Source: Bacteroides faecalis
Lineage (GTDB): Bacteria > Bacteroidota > Bacteroidia > Bacteroidales > Bacteroidaceae
Direction: 5' to 3'
NCBI RefSeq assembly: GCF_003865075.1
Contig: NZ_BHWB01000015.1
Location: forward strand, 32,899 to 96,898
Length of the DNA stretch: 64,000 nt
Shown: piece by piece, positions 59,854 to 64,000 of the stretch
Numbering within the stretch: the first letter of the stretch is position 1
Layout: each line of letters begins with the position of its first letter
Made by a program: the position numbers and the translations under genes
Notes under the pieces: model-generated
The model's input: only the letters and a program-made list of their open reading frames with translations
The model's database searches: none
Told to the model about the DNA's origin: nothing

Positions 59854-60727
59854 TGGCTGAAAACTCCTCTTGCCGGTGGTGTTCTTCTTCATACAGCCTC
59901 ATGCGTTCTTGTAATGCTTCTTTTAAATTGTCGCTTTTTTTCAGTCCGAGTTTGGCACGTATGTTCGCTCGTTGGCTGGTTATGTTTCCGCTACTCCGAT
60001 GTAATAATTCGCATATTTGGCTGACGGTCTTGTCTTGCAGTATTAAACGGCAGATGTTTAATTCGGACGGGGATAAATTGGGATATATTCTCCTGATTGT
60101 ATCAAGTTTACTTTTTTCCTTTTTCTGGTATGCGGCAAGGGCTGTAAAAAGATTTTCTTTGGATTGTTCCCCTATTATGTTTAACAGGGAGCTTGTCTTT
60201 TCTTCCGGGTTATTCTCGCTTAACAACTCGGCGAACGCGAATAGTTCTTCCTTTTTCATTTGGAGACGTTTCAAAAGCATTTCCTCTTCCTCTTTTAGCA
60301 AGTTGCTACTTTTTAGCAAGCTGCTGATATTACTGTGTAAGGATCTTCCTAATAAGGGGATCATGGTGTATATGATGATGATCAAAGGCAGATAACTGTA
60401 TAGGAACGGTTCGTCGGTGATAAGTGTGCAGATTGTATAGGAAGCTATGGTAAGGGAGGACAATAGGATGGAGATATTACTCATATAGGCACAGATGGAA
60501 AGCATGGTAAATAAGAGAGAGATAGTAATGTTACTCATTATCAATGCTCTTTGATAACTATATTCATATCCGCTACATATTGAGCAATAAATTATTTCGA
60601 TAAAAATCTCGATATGTATGGCTATCAGTATAATGGAAAAGGTCGTGGTCAGATTTACTCTCTTTTTAAAATAAGCGAGAGTGCACATAATGATAAACAG
60701 GAATAATACGCTGTTAATATAATAAAA
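59846..60727 (-). pseudogene. LuxR-type membrane regulator, 3' part
   Basis: The 3' part encodes four or more hydrophobic helices, a coiled-coil linker (LLKEEEEMLLKRLQMKKEEL) and a C-terminal LuxR helix-turn-helix (NLSPSELNICRLILQDKTVS, then RANIRAKLGLKK). The 5' part is at 62321-62505. IS1380 copy 2 splits the gene. Removing the IS and one taaaa rebuilds an uninterrupted frame (FPNEQFYYINSVLF). The intact gene is divergent from the fimbrial operon, so it is the likely regulator of that operon and is probably inactivated. Confidence 0.85.
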
Positions 60728-62320
60728 CCTCAAATCCGCAACTAAGCCCTTGAACGTCCTTATTGCGTTTACACGTCCTCTCATTACTGAATTTGCAGAT
60801 AATTTGAACTTGAAGCACCCACTTCTGCCTACAATATCCCCTTACCCCACAATGTGACTTGAGGCAATACACAATATCATTCCCATAAGTTGTAGGCATT
60901 ATCCAAAATCAGTCTGGAAAACATCTGCGTAAGCATTATTACAGGTATAGATGTTCAGCACATACCGCCTTGATGTCCTGATCCACTTGGCTGGTACAGA
61001 GATAAACCTGAAGACAAACGCTTTTATGCGACTTGTTGCATTGAGCCCGAACTTCTTTACGTCAAGTCTTTGAATAATGGCCTTGTAAAAGTTACGGATA
61101 AGTGCTGTAAGAAGAAGGAACACTGTGTTCTCTGCCATGAAGGATTTGGGCAATCTGTCCCACCCGAAACCATTGTTCATATCATCGAAGATACGTTCCT
61201 TTCCTCCACGAAGGTTATAGAACTCGACAATTTCTCTTACGGAAGAATCATAGTCGTTAGTCAGGATACAACGGTATGTGTATTCTCCTTCCCAAAAATC
61301 CTGCACACCATCCATCCGTTTCTGTCTTTGAATCACAAGTCGATATGCCTTACCTTTCCACTTCTCAACAAGGATAGAGTTCAATTCAAACTCAATGCCA
61401 TTGATTTCCTCAGTTTTCCAGCCTTTGAGAGCAAAGGTGTCATTGTAGATCGAACTGCAGCGGTTAGCACGGATATAGAAGGACTTGCAGTGTTTTTCTA
61501 TTTCCTCCACGATTTCCTCGGAACATGATCCACAATCAGCTCTGAAGCGATTGATAGTGAGCCCATTCTGTTCAAATCTCGCAAAGAACCTCTTCAGCGT
61601 GTCCTTCTGATGGAAACGAACATTTGTGTTACCATCGCTATTCTCTATACCGACTATCAAATCGCCAATAACCGCCACGCCAGGGCGATAACCAAGGAAC
61701 TTCTTGTATGTAGGCTTTGCATCATACTTCTCTGTCTCTATGAACTGATGGTCGAAATCAACATCATACATCTCACCCTCTTTCAGTTGGCCAGATGCAA
61801 ATATACAATTGAGCAATAAAGTATTGAGAGTGTCAGCCGTATTGAAATCGTAGGTCTTGCCCATATCTGATGTGTATGAAATGTTTTCTTGCGTCAACTC
61901 CTTTATCGCCCTGAGGATAGTATCAGAGCTACAAGTGCGAAGTGTCGGATGAAGCGAGAGGTGGTTCATCAAATGAGTAGTGACATCCTCAATACATGAA
62001 CCGCTACAGAAGTAGATACTCATGAGAGAACGGATGATTTCGCTGTACTGATAACCGAACGATCTACACCTTAGACCGAGGGTTGAGTCGATTACAGATG
62101 ATAATGTGGAGTCAAATTGCTCCATGATTGAAAATAATCCCCCAAAAGGAGTGAGTCTCTCAGATTTAATTTGTATCTTCGCCATGTCTATCGTCGGATT
62201 CTCTTGTTTTTTTTGCAACACTAAGATAAGTGAAAATTCTGACATGGCAAAATCCTGAGCAACTTTTTGTTGCTCAGGTACTTAAAAAGTTTAATTTATA
62301 ATAGTGTTGCGGAATTAAGG
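60728..62320 (-). mobile_element. IS1380-family insertion sequence, copy 2 (intact insertion)
   Basis: The same 1593-bp element as copy 1. Here both flanks are taaaa (60723-60727 and 62321-62325), a 5-bp target duplication within the luxR-type gene. This is therefore the original insertion site, in contrast to copy 1. Confidence 0.93.
60899..62245 (-). CDS. IS1380-family transposase, second copy
   Basis: The 448-residue product equals the one at 16477-17823 with all motifs intact. A start at 62185 is possible as in the first copy. The presence of two copies provides the homology for recombination or misassembly noted elsewhere. Confidence 0.92.
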   Translation of the reverse strand: MSEFSLILVLQKKQENPTIDMAKIQIKSERLTPFGGLFSIMEQFDSTLSSVIDSTLGLRCRSFGYQYSEIIRSLMSIYFCSGSCIEDVTTHLMNHLSLHPTLRTCSSDTILRAIKELTQENISYTSDMGKTYDFNTADTLNTLLLNCIFASGQLKEGEMYDVDFDHQFIETEKYDAKPTYKKFLGYRPGVAVIGDLIVGIENSDGNTNVRFHQKDTLKRFFARFEQNGLTINRFRADCGSCSEEIVEEIEKHCKSFYIRANRCSSIYNDTFALKGWKTEEINGIEFELNSILVEKWKGKAYRLVIQRQKRMDGVQDFWEGEYTYRCILTNDYDSSVREIVEFYNLRGGKERIFDDMNNGFGWDRLPKSFMAENTVFLLLTALIRNFYKAIIQRLDVKKFGLNATSRIKAFVFRFISVPAKWIRTSRRYVLNIYTCNNAYADVFQTDFG

Positions 62321-62505
62321 TAAAACTGTTCATTGGGAAATGGAACTGAATATATGTATATGGGTGCGCATAAGACCAGCATGAGCAGGGATAGATGAAA
62401 GACTCGTTTTTGTTGATACGTTATTATCATTTCTCTTTCTTTTTTGTCGTAAGTTTGAGTTTTTATTGAACTTAGAAAAGAGGCGGCTTTTGTGCTGATT
62501 TTCAT
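62321..62505 (-). pseudogene. LuxR-type membrane regulator, 5' part
   Basis: The N-terminal 60 or so codons end at the IS1380 insertion point (FPNEQFY). Together with 59846-60727 it makes the complete regulator. The start at MKISTKA (62505) is chosen over an upstream ATG at 62550. Confidence 0.75.
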
Positions 62506-62674
62506 GTGTTTTATTGTTTTAAGTGTTATTAAGTATAATGTTTCCTGCAAAAATAACTGTTTTTTTTTTTTTTTTTTGTATGTTTAAGTACTTTTCTTTA
62601 TGATGTTAAGTGTTTTTAATTGTTGTGTGGTTGTCTTTTTAAGTATTTATAAGTTTAAAATGCTTGTTTTTTGC

Positions 62675-62706
62675 TTTGGAGGTTGGTTTATAGGTGCGTA
62701 TCTTTA
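62675..62706 (+). promoter_or_regulatory. Promoter of the fimbrial operon (repeat of 18251-18282)
   Basis: TTTG, a 20-bp spacer and TATCTTTA are identical to the first copy. Upstream indels (one T in the homopolymer, one T in the gcttgtttttt run) distinguish the two copies. Confidence 0.65.
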
Positions 62707-62780
62707 GCGGTTGAAATTCAGGGGGGTGTAAAAGCCTGGGTTTGGATTGTCATATTAACAAATGATTAAATGACGAAAAG

Positions 62781-64000
62781 ATGTTTTTTTATATTAAATG
62801 TGTATTGTTCGTGCTCGTGTTGAGTATAAGCGGAGAAATATCCGCTCAGGAGAAGCGTGATTCGGTAAGGATCTATTTTCATCAAGGAAAGGTAAATATA
62901 GATACATGTTTACTTGACAATGGGAACGAGATGGAGCGGTTTGCTAAAATCTGTTCCGCATTGAACGACTCCGTCCGTCTTATCAGGAAAATTCAAATAA
63001 TAGGAGGAGCTTCCCCGGAAGGAGGGGGGCTGTTGAATGGAAGGCTGTCTGAAAAACGAGCAGAGGTTTTGTGGCGGTATATATCACCTTATATAAAGAT
63101 TCCGGTATTGGAGAGGGATTTTCATTTTTCGGGAAGCGACTGGAACGGACTTATAACGATGGTGAGAGCGGATGTGAATGTTCCGGAGAGGGAGGATGTC
63201 CTTCGTTTGTTGGAGAAGATCGTCCGTTTGGAAAACCAGGACAGCCCTTATTGGGGGGGGAGAACTGAAAAGACTGAAAGGGGGGAGGCCATACTCATAT
63301 TTGTATAAATTCCATTTTCCGAAACTTCGTTCGTCGATGGTGAAAATATGCTATGATAGTGATCCGATAAATCCCGTCAGAGATACGGTATATATACATA
63401 CACGTGATACGTTGTGCATCCGTGATACCGTTACCGTCATAGCTCCGGTAAAGAAACGGCCGTTTTGCATGGCGGTGAAAACAAACTTGCTTTATGACGC
63501 TGTTTTGATACCTGACATCGGGGTTGAGTTCTGTTTGGGGAAGAACTGGTCTGTGGCCGGGAATTGGATGTATGCCTGGTGGAAAAGTGATCGGAAGCAT
63601 AATTATTGGCGTATCTATGGGGGAGATGTGGAGTTGCGCCGCTGGTTCGGTCGGAGAGCGGTGGAAAAACCGTTTTCCGGGCATCATGTCGGATTGTACG
63701 GGCAGATCGTCACCTATGATTTCGAATTGGGTGGGAAAGGTTACTTGGGGGATAAATGGAGTTACGGGGGAGGCGTGGCTTACGGCTACTCTCGTTACCT
63801 GTGGGACATCGGTTCAATGTGGATTTCACGTTGGGAATCGGCTACCTTGGAGGATCGTACAAGGAGTACATCCCTTTGGACGGTCACTATGTATGGCAGA
63901 CCACTAAAAACCCGCCGCTGGTTCGGCCGACCAAGGCGGGTATCTCTTTGGTGTGGTTGATCGGGCGGGGGAATTATAGCCGGAAGAAAGGAGGCAGGCA
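62781..64000 (+). pseudogene. DUF3575 protein gene, frameshifted partial copy
   Basis: The same sequence as 18357-19573 apart from small indels: one extra G in the G run near 63253, an extra 2 bp near 63791 (ctactctcg), and a compensating pair near 63910-63930 (accc for acc, ggccg for ggcccg). The first frameshift stops the OmpA-like frame at 63308. The window ends inside the gene. These changes are typical of long-read consensus error, so this is probably not true gene decay. Confidence 0.8.

Noticed and set aside
62781..64000. A second, decayed DUF3575 gene as a biological pseudogene
   Set aside because: Only small indels, mostly in homopolymer runs, separate it from the intact copy at 18357. 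Read error at a contig end is more likely than decay.
1..64000. tRNA, rRNA or CRISPR features
   Set aside because: No cloverleaf with the usual TTC core and CCA context, no rRNA-like blocks and no repeat-spacer arrays were seen.

Overview
The window looks like Bacteroidales (Bacteroides, Parabacteroides, Phocaeicola or a relative) mobile DNA. Promoters fit the TTTG-N20-TAnnTTTG pattern of that group. The transfer genes are of the Bacteroides Tra type. Fimbrillin lipoproteins, GLUG repeats, a hybrid two-component sensor with an AraC output domain and tet(X) are all Bacteroidetes hallmarks. I see no rRNA, tRNA or CRISPR array.

Segment A (1-16305) is AT-rich. It carries an ardC antirestriction gene, a run of small hypothetical genes, a Rep_3-type initiator (5207-6364) with seven 19-bp iterons, three dispersed copies of a non-coding TGATACC repeat, a mobC-relaxase pair, a ParA-like ATPase and a small partition- or DNA-binding-like protein. 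From about 11050 it becomes a patchwork: a TetR regulator, a truncated BioF-like gene, an IS1595-type transposase, a truncated exonuclease, a tet(X) gene between two large attC-like inverted-repeat sites, and a fragment that resembles a MACPF (perforin-like) toxin cut off by an IS1380-family element.

Segment B (16306-60727, 44,422 bp) has higher GC and reads as one complete circular conjugative plasmid. It holds a fimbrial operon (DUF3575, DUF5119, fimbrillin), parA plus a partner, an accessory island (RhuM/PLD-like protein, serine resolvase, AbiEi-like/Fic fusion), an ardC gene split by a three-recombinase RIT-type element with a 5-bp flanking repeat, fimbrial debris around an intact hybrid two-component regulator, an IS66 element, a SprT-like protease gene, a second Rep_3-type initiator with its own iterons, a BfmA-type/relaxase/coupling-protein block and a full Tra-type type IV secretion operon. 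A membrane LuxR-type regulator ends the segment and is interrupted by an intact IS1380 copy.

After that IS (62321-64000) the sequence repeats 17899-19573, differing only by small indels, mostly in homopolymers. Copy 2 of the IS has a perfect 5-bp target duplication (taaaa) inside the luxR-type gene. Copy 1 has none, and joins the MACPF-like fragment to the 5' half of the same luxR-type gene. The simplest reading is a 44.4-kb circle whose contig runs past its own start, joined to segment A through the IS, either by assembly or by real recombination.

The two segments carry distinct replicons that share gene families: ardC, a conserved promoter-leader, and a protein of about 160 residues found at 4360 and 41650.
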